64,000 nucleotides of DNA from CAVPMW01 sp963706515 (lineage in GTDB: Bacteria > Chloroflexota > Anaerolineae > Anaerolineales > UBA4823): positions 310,001-374,000 of the forward strand of contig CAVPMW010000010.1 of the NCBI GenBank assembly GCA_963706515.1. The letters are read 5' to 3'. The notes under the pieces were generated by a model. It was not told where the DNA came from. It did no database searches and worked only from the letters and a program-made list of their open reading frames with translations. The position numbers were made by a program, and so were the translations under genes. Shown one piece after another: positions 56,376 to 64,000 of the stretch. The stretch's first letter is position 1, and the number at the start of each line of letters is the position of its first letter.

Positions 56376-57362
56376 ATGATCGTTCAGGGCGTTAACCAAA
56401 ACTGGGAACAAACACTGTTATCGATGGTAGGGGAAGCCAGGGGCTATTCCTCGGAGACGAGCATCCACGGCTACCATGCCGGTGATCAATCGTTGGAACT
56501 CGCGTATGCACGTTGCCAGGAAATATCAAGCAGGTACAGCCGCTCTTTTCACCTGGCATCGCAGCTCCTCCCCCGAGAAAAGCGGCGCTCGATCCGGGCG
56601 TTATATGCCTTCTGCCGGATAGCCGACGACTTGGTCGATGGAAGCTGCAGCCAGCCGGAAATTGAGCTGGAACGGTTGAAACGTGTGCAAGGCCAAGTAA
56701 TCCATTCCCCAAATGATAGCCGGGTTTATGATGAAGTCCTACCGGCGTGGAAGGATACACGGTTTCGCTACCAAATCCCACTGATCTACGCGCAGCAGCT
56801 GCTGGATGGGATCGGGCAGGACCTGTATAAAAAGCGCTACCACTCATTTGAAGAGCTGGCAGTGTATTGCTATGGGGTGGCTTCCACTGTTGGATTAATG
56901 AGCATGCATGTCATCGGATTTGAGGCAGGCGCGACCTCGTATGCCGTCAAGCTCGGGGTTGCATTGCAGCTCACGAATATCCTGCGCGATGTTGGCGAGG
57001 ATTGGCGCTCGGGGCGGTTATATCTACCTATGGATGAATTAGCCGCGTTTGGGTTGAGCGAGACAGAGTTCGATTCGTGGAGGGGAGATTATCGCTGGCG
57101 TGAATTCATGGCTTTCCAGATTGAGCGGGCGCGCCAGCTTTATGCAGAGGCTTTGCCGGGTATCCGCTTATTGAATCCGGATGGGCGTTTTGCAGTGACG
57201 GCGGCGGGGATGTTTTACCAGGCGATCCTGGATGACATCGAAGAACACGATTATGATGTGTTTCAGCGCAGAGCGCGAGTTAGCGATTGGGGGAAAATAA
57301 GGCGATTGTTTGGCATCTTCCGCCAATCCAGGCACCTCGGACTCCAGGCCCTGCCTGGATAG
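56376..57362 (+). CDS. crtB: Phytoene synthase CrtB
   Basis: ATG 56376 follows GAGAGGGAAGGG and is preferred over GTG 56361. The 328-residue protein carries both aspartate-rich motifs: ADDLVDG (D84, D85, D88) and DVGEDWRSGRLYLP. It also has RYSRSFHLASQLLP and YCYGVASTVGLMSMHVIG of the squalene/phytoene synthase fold. It condenses two geranylgeranyl diphosphates to phytoene. About 40 extra residues lie at the N-terminus. Confidence 0.94.
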   Translation: MIVQGVNQNWEQTLLSMVGEARGYSSETSIHGYHAGDQSLELAYARCQEISSRYSRSFHLASQLLPREKRRSIRALYAFCRIADDLVDGSCSQPEIELERLKRVQGQVIHSPNDSRVYDEVLPAWKDTRFRYQIPLIYAQQLLDGIGQDLYKKRYHSFEELAVYCYGVASTVGLMSMHVIGFEAGATSYAVKLGVALQLTNILRDVGEDWRSGRLYLPMDELAAFGLSETEFDSWRGDYRWREFMAFQIERARQLYAEALPGIRLLNPDGRFAVTAAGMFYQAILDDIEEHDYDVFQRRARVSDWGKIRRLFGIFRQSRHLGLQALPG

Positions 57363-57421
57363 CAGCCAGTGATTGCCTTCTGGCTCCTTTGTCTATAAAA
57401 ATCTGGCTTGTATATTAAAAA

Positions 57422-57455
57422 AATGGTGTGATGCGAAGCTTCGCATCACACCATT
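57422..57455. terminator. 34-bp perfect palindrome, bidirectional terminator
   Basis: AATGGTGTGATGCGAAG and its reverse complement abut with no spacer (arms 57422-57438 and 57439-57455). It separates the convergent crtB and small membrane-protein genes, with A-rich sequence before it and AT-rich sequence after. Confidence 0.75.
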
Positions 57456-57471
57456 GGATAAATAAATAAAC

Positions 57472-57765
57472 CTAGGGAGCTGTGCTCGGATAACCAGGAA
57501 CTGCCTTGCGCTTATAGGCGCTGCCGGACCAGGAGGCTATATCGGCAAACAGGGCCAGCCCCAGCCAGACCCAATCAAAGCCAGTGATCCCTCCCGGGGC
57601 AACGACTACGTACATCAGCGTGACCCATGGGAGGAAAATTATGCCAAGTAAAGGCCAGATCCAGGTTTGAAAGACAAGCTGGAAGCGCGCAGGTTGGAAC
57701 AGCCACCAGAGCAATATTCCAAATCGAGGTCCAAGCGTAACCAGTGCAACAAAGAAACAACACAT
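57472..57765 (-). CDS. Small three-TM membrane protein, unknown
   Basis: The 97-residue product has three hydrophobic segments (MCCFFVALVTLGPRFGILLW; WIWPLLGIIFLPWVTLMYVV; FDWVWLGLALFADIASW) and a basic C-terminus (YKRKAVPGYP). It resembles small conserved hypothetical membrane proteins, without a known function. Confidence 0.65.
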   Translation of the reverse strand: MCCFFVALVTLGPRFGILLWWLFQPARFQLVFQTWIWPLLGIIFLPWVTLMYVVVAPGGITGFDWVWLGLALFADIASWSGSAYKRKAVPGYPSTAP

Positions 57766-57988
57766 CAGGGATTCTCCTCAGCAATATTATAGTAGTTATG
57801 ATTTAAGTTACAGGAATAACAAAAAACTATTAGGCATGGACACTGTAAATTCCCTGCGGTGCCCTTTTAATCCACCTCCCTCCAATCGCCTCAAATACTC
57901 AATGAGTATGCAGAAACTACTCGTTCACATCGGCGATTAATTCATAATCTGGAAAGCGCATATTCCAATTGGAAGATCAATCCTTATT

Positions 57989-59303
57989 TTACCTGTGAAT
58001 GGCAGCCTGTACCACTCCCGGTTCCAGGTAGACCATCTCTTCGTCGTCATCGTAGGTGATTAATTCGGAGTAGCGACCCCAATTGATCATTGTCTCAATC
58101 TGGCGTTCAGCGTCCTCCGGCGGAAACTCCAGGCTGAGCGCGGTCTGGATGACGCTCAGCTTTAATTGTTGTTTTTCTGAAGACCGGAGCATCGTCACCA
58201 GCCAGCCGATCAGCGGCAAGCGGCGGATGCGAGTAGCAAAGATTTCTTTGCGCGCCAGGATGCTGGCTTCTGCAAACGTCTCTCCCAAAGCGGTCAGGGT
58301 GATGTCGCCTTTTTTGATCGTGGCAAAGCCAAGCAGCTCGGCGGTCTCGGTTAACTGCAGCAGTTGATCGGCATCGATTGCCAATTCACCTTCCAGAATG
58401 TAGATATCCTGTTTATTGCCCGGAGATTCCGCGTAGATTCTCCAGTAAGCCGGCGAGATCATCAATCGAGATTTCCGGCAGGCGCCGTGTGCGCCCGGGC
58501 TCGCCGGGTGCGGTGCCCAATTCTTCCTGCTCTGAGCGGGTTTGCCCGGCAAGGGTGCTGTATACCTGGTCAACCATTGCCTGGAATTCGTCCGACTTCC
58601 GCTGGCGCGGATGGGGCAGGTTAATCTTGATATCCGCGATCACCCGCCCGGGATCTTTATCCATAACGATAATCCTGTCTGCCATGAATATTGCTTCTTC
58701 AATATTGTGGCTGACCATCAAGATCGCCTTGGTTGGGATCTTGCCGCTCGTCCACAGCTCCAGGAGCTCTCCGCGCAGAGATTCGGCGCTGAGCACGTCC
58801 AGTGCCGAGAACGGCTCGTCCAGGCAGAGCAGTTCGGGTTCGACTGCCATCGCTCGGGCAAAACCCACCTTCTGGCGCATGCCGCCGGATAGCTCGCGCG
58901 GGTAAGCGTTCTCGAACCCGTCCAATCCAACGCGATCCAGCAGATCGAGGGCGCGCGTCGTGCGCAGCTGAGCTGGGATGCCTTTAACCTTCAAGGCCAG
59001 GTCGACGTTTTCAATCACGTTCAGCCAGGGAAATAGAGCAAAGGTCTGAAATACAATCGAGGCATGGGGGTTCACTCCCTGAAGCAGCGCGCCACGGTAT
59101 AATACCTGTCCCTGAGAAGGCTCCTGGAGTCCGGAGATGATCCGCAGGAGAGTGCTCTTACCGCAGCCTGAAGGTCCGAGCAAAGCGGAAAATTCACCCT
59201 CGTGCAGAGCCAGGTTTACATCCTCTACCGCGGTAAAGCGGCGCGTCCCCGTGCCGTAGATCTGGTATATGTGGTTCAGCTGGACCAATGCGCCATCATT
59301 CAT
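57989..59303 (-). CDS. ABC transporter ATPase with AAA-associated C-terminal domain (one frameshift)
   Basis: ATG 59303 follows GGAG; GTG 59309 overlaps the permease stop. The ATPase half has GPSGCGKST, VFQTFALFPWLNVIENVDLA, ELSGGMRQKVGFARAMAVEP, LLCLDEPFSALD and MVSHNIEEAIFMADRII, typical of the nitrate/sulfonate/taurine group. Near 58420 an extra base separates it from a C-terminal domain (LQLTETAELLGFATIKKGDI, then FATRIRRLPLIGWLVTML), the AAA-associated domain found on such ATPases. Its substrate is unknown; no binding protein gene is adjacent. Confidence 0.83.
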
Positions 59304-59305
59304 AA

Positions 59306-61033
59306 TCACTCCATACGATACTTTTCTTCAGCCAACAAGTATAAACGCCGCCAGAGCAGGCGGTTGATCAGAATGACCGTCACTACCATGCTGAGTGTGG
59401 TAGCCAGCAATAATGGATAATCTCCGACCGCGGTCGCGTGGGCAATCAACGAACCCACTCCGGTAACGTAATACGTTTGTCCCCCGAACTTCTGATACTC
59501 GGCGACGATGCTGGCATTCCAGGCGCCGCCGCTGGCAGTGATCAATCCGGTGACCAGGTAGGGAAAAATTGCGGGGAGGATCAAAGTATTCCAGCGCCGC
59601 CAGCCTTTGATCTGCAGCAGAGCTGAGGTAAACCTCAAATCTTGAGGGATGGCGCTGGTCCCGGCGATGATGTTAAACAGCAAATACCACTGCGTACCCA
59701 GCAGCATGAGCAGGATCGCAGCCATATTCAAGCCTCCCCGCGAACCTCCCAGGACAAAAAGGAGAATCACCGGGAACAGGGCAGTGGCAGGAATAGAAGC
59801 AGTGACCTGGATAACCGGTTGGAGAAAGGTCGCTAACTTGCGGTTCGTCCCAACCGCCACGCCAACCGGCACTGTCCACGCCAGGGCGATGATCAAGGCA
59901 ATCATCACGCGCAGCAGCGTCGCGGCCAATCCGAGGCCGATCTCTCCCCAGGCAGTCAAAGGCAGCGCTCGAAGCATCCCGCCGGCGTAATAGAGTCCAA
60001 GGATCACGACGAGCGCAAAGAGAACCCATAGGATGATCGTCAGCCAAATCCGGTCAGGCCGTTTTTCGGCGGATTTACCCCGCATAGGGAAACGGCGTAA
60101 TAGCAAGCCATCAAACCTCTCGTTTACAGGTCGCAGGATGGCGCTTCCGATCCAATTGAGCAGGCGCGAGTTGCCTACTGCGGCGAAAAACCAGGAGGTG
60201 GGCGGCTGATCGTCTTCAACCATTTCCACTTTAAATCGATTGGACCAGGCATTCAATGGACGCCAGACCAGCTGGTCCAGGAAAACAATGACCAGGACGA
60301 GTGTCAACAATCCCCAGGTAACAGCTCGATAATTCTCCTGACTGGCGGCTTCGCTTAGGTACGAGCCCAGCCCGGGGAGGCGAAAATCTCGCGCACCGAC
60401 CGTGTAGGTCTCGGCAGCCATCAAGAAGAACCATCCCCCGGCCCAGCTTACCATGCTGTTCCAGACCAGGGCAATCATCCCAAATGGGAGCTCGAGCCGC
60501 TTGAATTTCATCCATCCGTTCAATCGAAAAATGGAGCTTGCCTCCTGCAGCTCTTTTGGAATCGTAGTAAGCGATTGGTACCAGGCGAAGGTTAAGTTCC
60601 AAGCCATGCTGGTGAAGATCAGGACGATCGAGGCAAGCTCGGTAGCAATTTTTTCAGGGAGGACAGCCGACAGGCTGAGCAGCACCACGGGTAAGAATGA
60701 CAGGATGGGCACGCTTTGCAGTACGTCCAGGAGGGGCATCAAAAGGCGTTCGGCGCGGTGGCTGTAAGCTGCTGCTCGCCCGTACAGGAGAGTGAATACG
60801 ATCGAGAGGGCATAAGCTGCCGTCATCCGTCCCAGAGAAAGGAGCGTGTACCAGGGTAAAGCAGACGGCGACAGGGAAATTTTTGGCCCAGGGATTAATA
60901 AGGGAGTACCGAAGGCCAGGCGCGCCCCAATAAATAACGCAACGACGACAAACAGAAATGCGAGAAGGTCGCCGGAGGAGAACGGCAGGGATATTCTTTT
61001 CGGTGTTTGAAATCCGTACTCTTCAGATGGCAT
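59306..61033 (-). CDS. Fused double ABC transporter permease
   Basis: The 575-residue protein contains two complete BPD-type permease halves. The first (residues about 20-290) has the loop KELQEASSIFRLNGWMKFKR. The second (about 350-575) has SAIPQDLRFTSALLQIKGWR followed by LPAIFPYLVTGLITASGGAW. Most systems of the nitrate/sulfonate group use a homodimer of one half; here both halves are joined. It overlaps the ATPase gene by one codon (ATGGAGTGA region), so they are co-translated. The substrate is unknown. Confidence 0.82.
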   Translation of the reverse strand: MPSEEYGFQTPKRISLPFSSGDLLAFLFVVVALFIGARLAFGTPLLIPGPKISLSPSALPWYTLLSLGRMTAAYALSIVFTLLYGRAAAYSHRAERLLMPLLDVLQSVPILSFLPVVLLSLSAVLPEKIATELASIVLIFTSMAWNLTFAWYQSLTTIPKELQEASSIFRLNGWMKFKRLELPFGMIALVWNSMVSWAGGWFFLMAAETYTVGARDFRLPGLGSYLSEAASQENYRAVTWGLLTLVLVIVFLDQLVWRPLNAWSNRFKVEMVEDDQPPTSWFFAAVGNSRLLNWIGSAILRPVNERFDGLLLRRFPMRGKSAEKRPDRIWLTIILWVLFALVVILGLYYAGGMLRALPLTAWGEIGLGLAATLLRVMIALIIALAWTVPVGVAVGTNRKLATFLQPVIQVTASIPATALFPVILLFVLGGSRGGLNMAAILLMLLGTQWYLLFNIIAGTSAIPQDLRFTSALLQIKGWRRWNTLILPAIFPYLVTGLITASGGAWNASIVAEYQKFGGQTYYVTGVGSLIAHATAVGDYPLLLATTLSMVVTVILINRLLWRRLYLLAEEKYRME

Positions 61034-61096
61034 GCCGATTACGGGTTATTCCTCAGGATGATCTGGTGAGACCAGGTGAATAGGCAAAGCAGGAAG

Positions 61097-61519
61097 TTAA
61101 TCCATCCCCTCAGCTAGCGCGCTGCTTATTATCTTGCGATGCTGCTCTGCAGATAAGCTGGCAAATTCTGAGTTGCGTTCACCTGTATCCTTGTTTTCTA
61201 CGATCAAAACGGAGGCCTCGCGGCTTAATAATACGGTATGCCAGGTATTGCGTTTAACGTTATAGAGTATTCCTTGGTCCATTACCTGTGGATAAATGCC
61301 GCTCACCTGTGGGTCGTGACCGCCCAGAATGAGTATGCCTTGCCCGCGCAGGAGCACGAATACCTCGTCGGTCTCGGTATGCCTCTCCATGGTATCGTTC
61401 CGCTCCGGCTGCATACCCTCCAGGAAGCGCAAGATTGCCACCCGCCATTCCCCATAATCGATCAGCGGTTGGTAGCCCTCTCCCATGAAATTGCGGATTT
61501 CAAGCATCGTTTCATCCAT
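61097..61519 (-). CDS. Cupin-fold protein
   Basis: ATG 61519 follows GGAGG. The 140-residue protein has a cupin core with the metal-type motif ERHTETDEVFVLLRGQGILI and a second strand block YNVKRNTWHTVLLSREASVL. It reads like small sugar-related cupins. It lies 13 bases downstream of the GH94 gene and is probably in the same transcript, so a carbohydrate role is likely. The ligand is unknown. Confidence 0.78.
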   Translation of the reverse strand: MDETMLEIRNFMGEGYQPLIDYGEWRVAILRFLEGMQPERNDTMERHTETDEVFVLLRGQGILILGGHDPQVSGIYPQVMDQGILYNVKRNTWHTVLLSREASVLIVENKDTGERNSEFASLSAEQHRKIISSALAEGMD

Positions 61520-61532
61520 GTTGCCTCCAAAT

Positions 61533-63944
61533 TCAGCTTCCCAGCCAGACCTCGACAGTGTGCTCGTCACCGGGCAGGTCTGCTGGGATCAAATTTCCCG
61601 GTGCTTTTTCTCCATCGATTTTCATTTCGGCGACACCTCGGCAGCGTTGGTGGGGATTGTGGACGCTGATCTGGAACCATTTCCCACGGTACTTGCGCGT
61701 CGCTGAAAAGCCGCTCCAAGAAGCGGGTATGCAGGGATCGATACGCAAGCCAGCGTATTCTGGACGGATCCCCAGTATCCATTGGGTAGCCGCGTGATAA
61801 CACCAGGTTGCTGTCCCCGATAGCCAGGAGTTGCGCGCCATGCCAAACCTTGGGTGTTCGTCTCCGAGGATATTTTGAGCGTAAGCGTATGGCTCGCACT
61901 CATATACTTCAATCAGGTCGTTTTTTGCGACAGGGTTGATCTGGGAATAATATTCATAAGCTCGCTCACCATTGCCGAGAATCGCTTCCGCGATCATCGC
62001 CCATGGATTGGGATGCAGGAAGATGCCCCCGTTTTCTTTCGCGCCTGGCGGGTAGGTTGTTATACCTCCAAAGTGTGGGTCATAACCGTTGAACCCGGGC
62101 GCAGAGAGCTTGATCCCATATTTCGTGTTGAGTTTTTCGTATACCGAATCCATAGCCACGCGGGCGCGCTCCGGGGAGGCAAAGCCGGAGATGACTGGCC
62201 AGGATTGTCCATTCAAATAAATTTGTCCATAGGTGTTCTCTGCCGAACCGAGGGGTGTTCCATCTGCCTGGAAATAACGGGTATACCAATTACCATCCCA
62301 GGCTGCAGATTCAACACGCGCTTGCATCGCTTCATACGCAGACCGGTATTCTTGTGCAGCGGTGAGATCCCCTAGATGTTCCAGCAGGCCGGTAAGCTCA
62401 AGCAGGGCTTTCCCATAAAGGTTGGCTGTGAATACCGATTCGGCTCCCGGTGGCAGGTTTACGGTATCGTTCCAATCGGCGAAGCCTAAAAGAGGCAGGC
62501 CGTGTCCTCCAGTATCCCTGCCCGTAAAGGCTACTCCGCGTTTCAGGTGCTCGAGTACGGTTTGGCTCTCGAGTACTCTGCCCGCTTTGTCCTTATCGTA
62601 AAATGGGATCATCTCCTCGAGGATTGAGAAATCTCCCGTTTCTTTCAGATAGGCAGCCACCGCCAGAATAATCCACAGGTGGTCATCGCTGTAATAGTGG
62701 GGGCGGTCTTCCATTTCAGCTGAGTCACCAGCGCTGCCCTCCAGAGTGAGTGGATTGTACTGGTGCATTGCCGATCCATCTCGCTTTTGGAAGGATAACA
62801 AGCTCTGCAGCGCTTCCTTTGCTTCTCCGGGCACGGCTGCAGCTACCGAAAGGATATCCTGCGCCGAATCCCGGATACCGATCCCGCGCGAGCCCAACCC
62901 GAGCTGGTAATACGACAGGTAGCGCGACCAGGTCTTGGTTACGTAGCACTGGCGAGGATTAAAGATATTGAGCATGGTATTCAGGTCCTCGTCGGGGGTT
63001 TTAACCTGCAGGGTAGCGAGGTAGCTCTCCCAAAAAGTGCTTAGCTCTTCCAGCTCCATCTCCACAGCTGCTGGATCGCGGTATCGCTGGATTTCCAGGA
63101 GTGTAGAGGCGAGATCACTCGTCTGACCGAGCTGGGTGATCAGGCGGCAGGTCCCTCCGGGCTGCAAGGTCCCCAGAGGATGCAGCAAGGCAGCCAGGTT
63201 ATCCCCGCAGCGAGCCTGTGAATTGCTCAGCTCAGGCTGTGATAGGCTGAGGGGGGTCTTGAACGTGCCATACTCGTTATTCCCGAGGAAGGATCTCCGC
63301 TCGGTCTCAAAAGAGGATGCGGGTTGATTAGAGGTGAAGTAGTTGAGCTGGGAATCCCGATACATAAATGGAGACTGGGTAAGGATGGTGAAATCGCCGT
63401 CCTGCACGACCTGGCTTTGCATCGTTTGCGGCACCCAGTCGGCATTGGTAAATTGCTTCAGCGCGTCGGGATGAGTGTATTCGACAACGGGGATAGCATC
63501 CAGCCGGACTGGCTCGCGGTTGAGGTTGGTGATCTTAATATGGCGCAGCTCGCAGGCTCCGTGCAAGGGGACGAAGATGCTTACCTCTGTCCGCAAGCCG
63601 TAGAATTCGGTGACAATGCGGGTGTAGCCCAGCCCAACGCGGCACTCGAAACTTTCAAAGGGGTCGAGTGTGGGAACGAAAAAGGGTGAAAAGAGGCGGT
63701 AACCACCTGCAGTATGGATGCGCAAATACAGCGTCTCACCTTTAAAGTCCGAGGCAGGCATCTGCTGAATGTATTTGGTAATCCGGTTGAATGTGGGATC
63801 GTCTTTGCAGATCAGCGCGCCGCCGGTATGGTCGACAAATCCGCCGAATTGGCGAGTGCCGATATAGTTGATCCACTTCACCGGGGTGCGTGGCTCGGTA
63901 ATCACATATTCGCGGTGGATCTCGTCAAAATATCCGTAGCGCAT
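61533..63944 (-). CDS. GH94 cellobiose phosphorylase-like enzyme
   Basis: The 803-residue protein matches cellobiose/chitobiose phosphorylases over its whole length. It starts MRYGYFDEIHREYVITEPRT, then TPVKWINYIG, YECRVGLGYTRI-like sequence (FECRVGLGYTRI), GIGIRDSAQDILSVAAAVPG and DGSAMHQYNPLTLEGSAGDS. The catalytic acid region is GFADWNDTVN (D490-D493), and the phosphate-pocket end is NSWLSGTATWCYHAATQWIL. It splits a beta-linked disaccharide with phosphate, giving glucose-1-phosphate (or the GlcNAc equivalent) and a free sugar. The cytoplasmic location suggests disaccharides are imported, possibly by the adjacent ABC system. Confidence 0.87.
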   Translation of the reverse strand: MRYGYFDEIHREYVITEPRTPVKWINYIGTRQFGGFVDHTGGALICKDDPTFNRITKYIQQMPASDFKGETLYLRIHTAGGYRLFSPFFVPTLDPFESFECRVGLGYTRIVTEFYGLRTEVSIFVPLHGACELRHIKITNLNREPVRLDAIPVVEYTHPDALKQFTNADWVPQTMQSQVVQDGDFTILTQSPFMYRDSQLNYFTSNQPASSFETERRSFLGNNEYGTFKTPLSLSQPELSNSQARCGDNLAALLHPLGTLQPGGTCRLITQLGQTSDLASTLLEIQRYRDPAAVEMELEELSTFWESYLATLQVKTPDEDLNTMLNIFNPRQCYVTKTWSRYLSYYQLGLGSRGIGIRDSAQDILSVAAAVPGEAKEALQSLLSFQKRDGSAMHQYNPLTLEGSAGDSAEMEDRPHYYSDDHLWIILAVAAYLKETGDFSILEEMIPFYDKDKAGRVLESQTVLEHLKRGVAFTGRDTGGHGLPLLGFADWNDTVNLPPGAESVFTANLYGKALLELTGLLEHLGDLTAAQEYRSAYEAMQARVESAAWDGNWYTRYFQADGTPLGSAENTYGQIYLNGQSWPVISGFASPERARVAMDSVYEKLNTKYGIKLSAPGFNGYDPHFGGITTYPPGAKENGGIFLHPNPWAMIAEAILGNGERAYEYYSQINPVAKNDLIEVYECEPYAYAQNILGDEHPRFGMARNSWLSGTATWCYHAATQWILGIRPEYAGLRIDPCIPASWSGFSATRKYRGKWFQISVHNPHQRCRGVAEMKIDGEKAPGNLIPADLPGDEHTVEVWLGS

Positions 63945-64000
63945 CGGGATTGCTCACTCAGCCGAAATATTATTGCTCGAGCCGACAAAAACTTTGACTT

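Overview
This window looks like a chromosomal segment of a Chloroflexota bacterium, most likely of the Anaerolineae type. That is an inference from several traits: an N-terminal zinc ribbon fused to topoisomerase I, LURP-one and DUF1269 proteins, secreted proteins with Thr/Pro-rich linkers, frequent TTG starts, and near-leaderless promoters. The sequence carries many single-base frameshifts. About seventeen otherwise well-conserved genes are affected, including recA with at least five, and most of the breaks look like one-base insertions. This is most simply explained by unpolished long reads, so frameshifted genes are described here as single reconstructed genes.

Layout. 1-6.6 kb: a tricorn-like protease running off the left edge, a secreted metalloprotease, an NDUFA9-like SDR, and a GNAT plus enolase-superfamily racemase pair. 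6.6-7.6 kb: an inverted-repeat element and an AbrB/PIN toxin-antitoxin module. 7.7-12.2 kb: a glyoxalase-fold protein, two tandem quinone-oxidoreductase paralogues, an AT-rich membrane glycosyltransferase and a small monooxygenase. 12.3-19.7 kb: an NBR1-Ig lipoprotein, recA with a plausible LexA site, an M23 peptidase/TolB-like pair, a ParB-like protein and a DegV protein. 20-24.8 kb: a housekeeping run ffh-rpsP-khpA-rimM-dprA-manC, followed by topA (24.8-27.3 kb). 27.3-34.9 kb: a membrane protein, greA, a dGTPase-like HD enzyme, a triple-repeat surface protein, an acyltransferase and a patatin. 35-38.7 kb: AI-2E and EamA transporters, DUF1269 and a decaying MFS remnant. 39-43.8 kb: a tungstate/molybdate locus with TupBCA, a truncated storage-protein-like gene and a GntR/PBP regulator. 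43.9-49.2 kb: a phosphatase, a glycosyltransferase, an aldolase, and LURP-one and DUF1269 proteins. 49.2-57.4 kb: a carotenoid island. 58-64 kb: an ABC transporter with a fused permease, a cupin and a GH94 phosphorylase.

The carotenoid island is the most interesting part. crtI and crtB diverge from one short region in which two consensus sigma-70 promoters carry their -35 boxes in the two arms of a perfect 11-bp inverted repeat. Downstream of crtI lies a MerR plus B12-binding regulator with the W-x9-EH and E-x-H-x-x-G signature of CarH-type photoreceptors. After it comes an overlapping run: a TspO-like protein, a peroxiredoxin, a P450 and the lycopene cyclase crtY. The peroxiredoxin reads through an in-frame TGA exactly where the peroxidatic cysteine belongs (T-U-P-F-C). 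A perfect stem-loop follows at the spacing expected of a bacterial SECIS element, so this is a strong selenoprotein candidate that ordinary gene calling would truncate. Together the island suggests light- and oxidant-responsive carotenoid production.

The second notable system is the tungstate/molybdate locus (39.5-43.8 kb). Uptake, regulation and a MoSto-like kinase-fold fragment sit in one strand-consistent run, but the storage gene appears broken and joined to a TiaS-like fragment.
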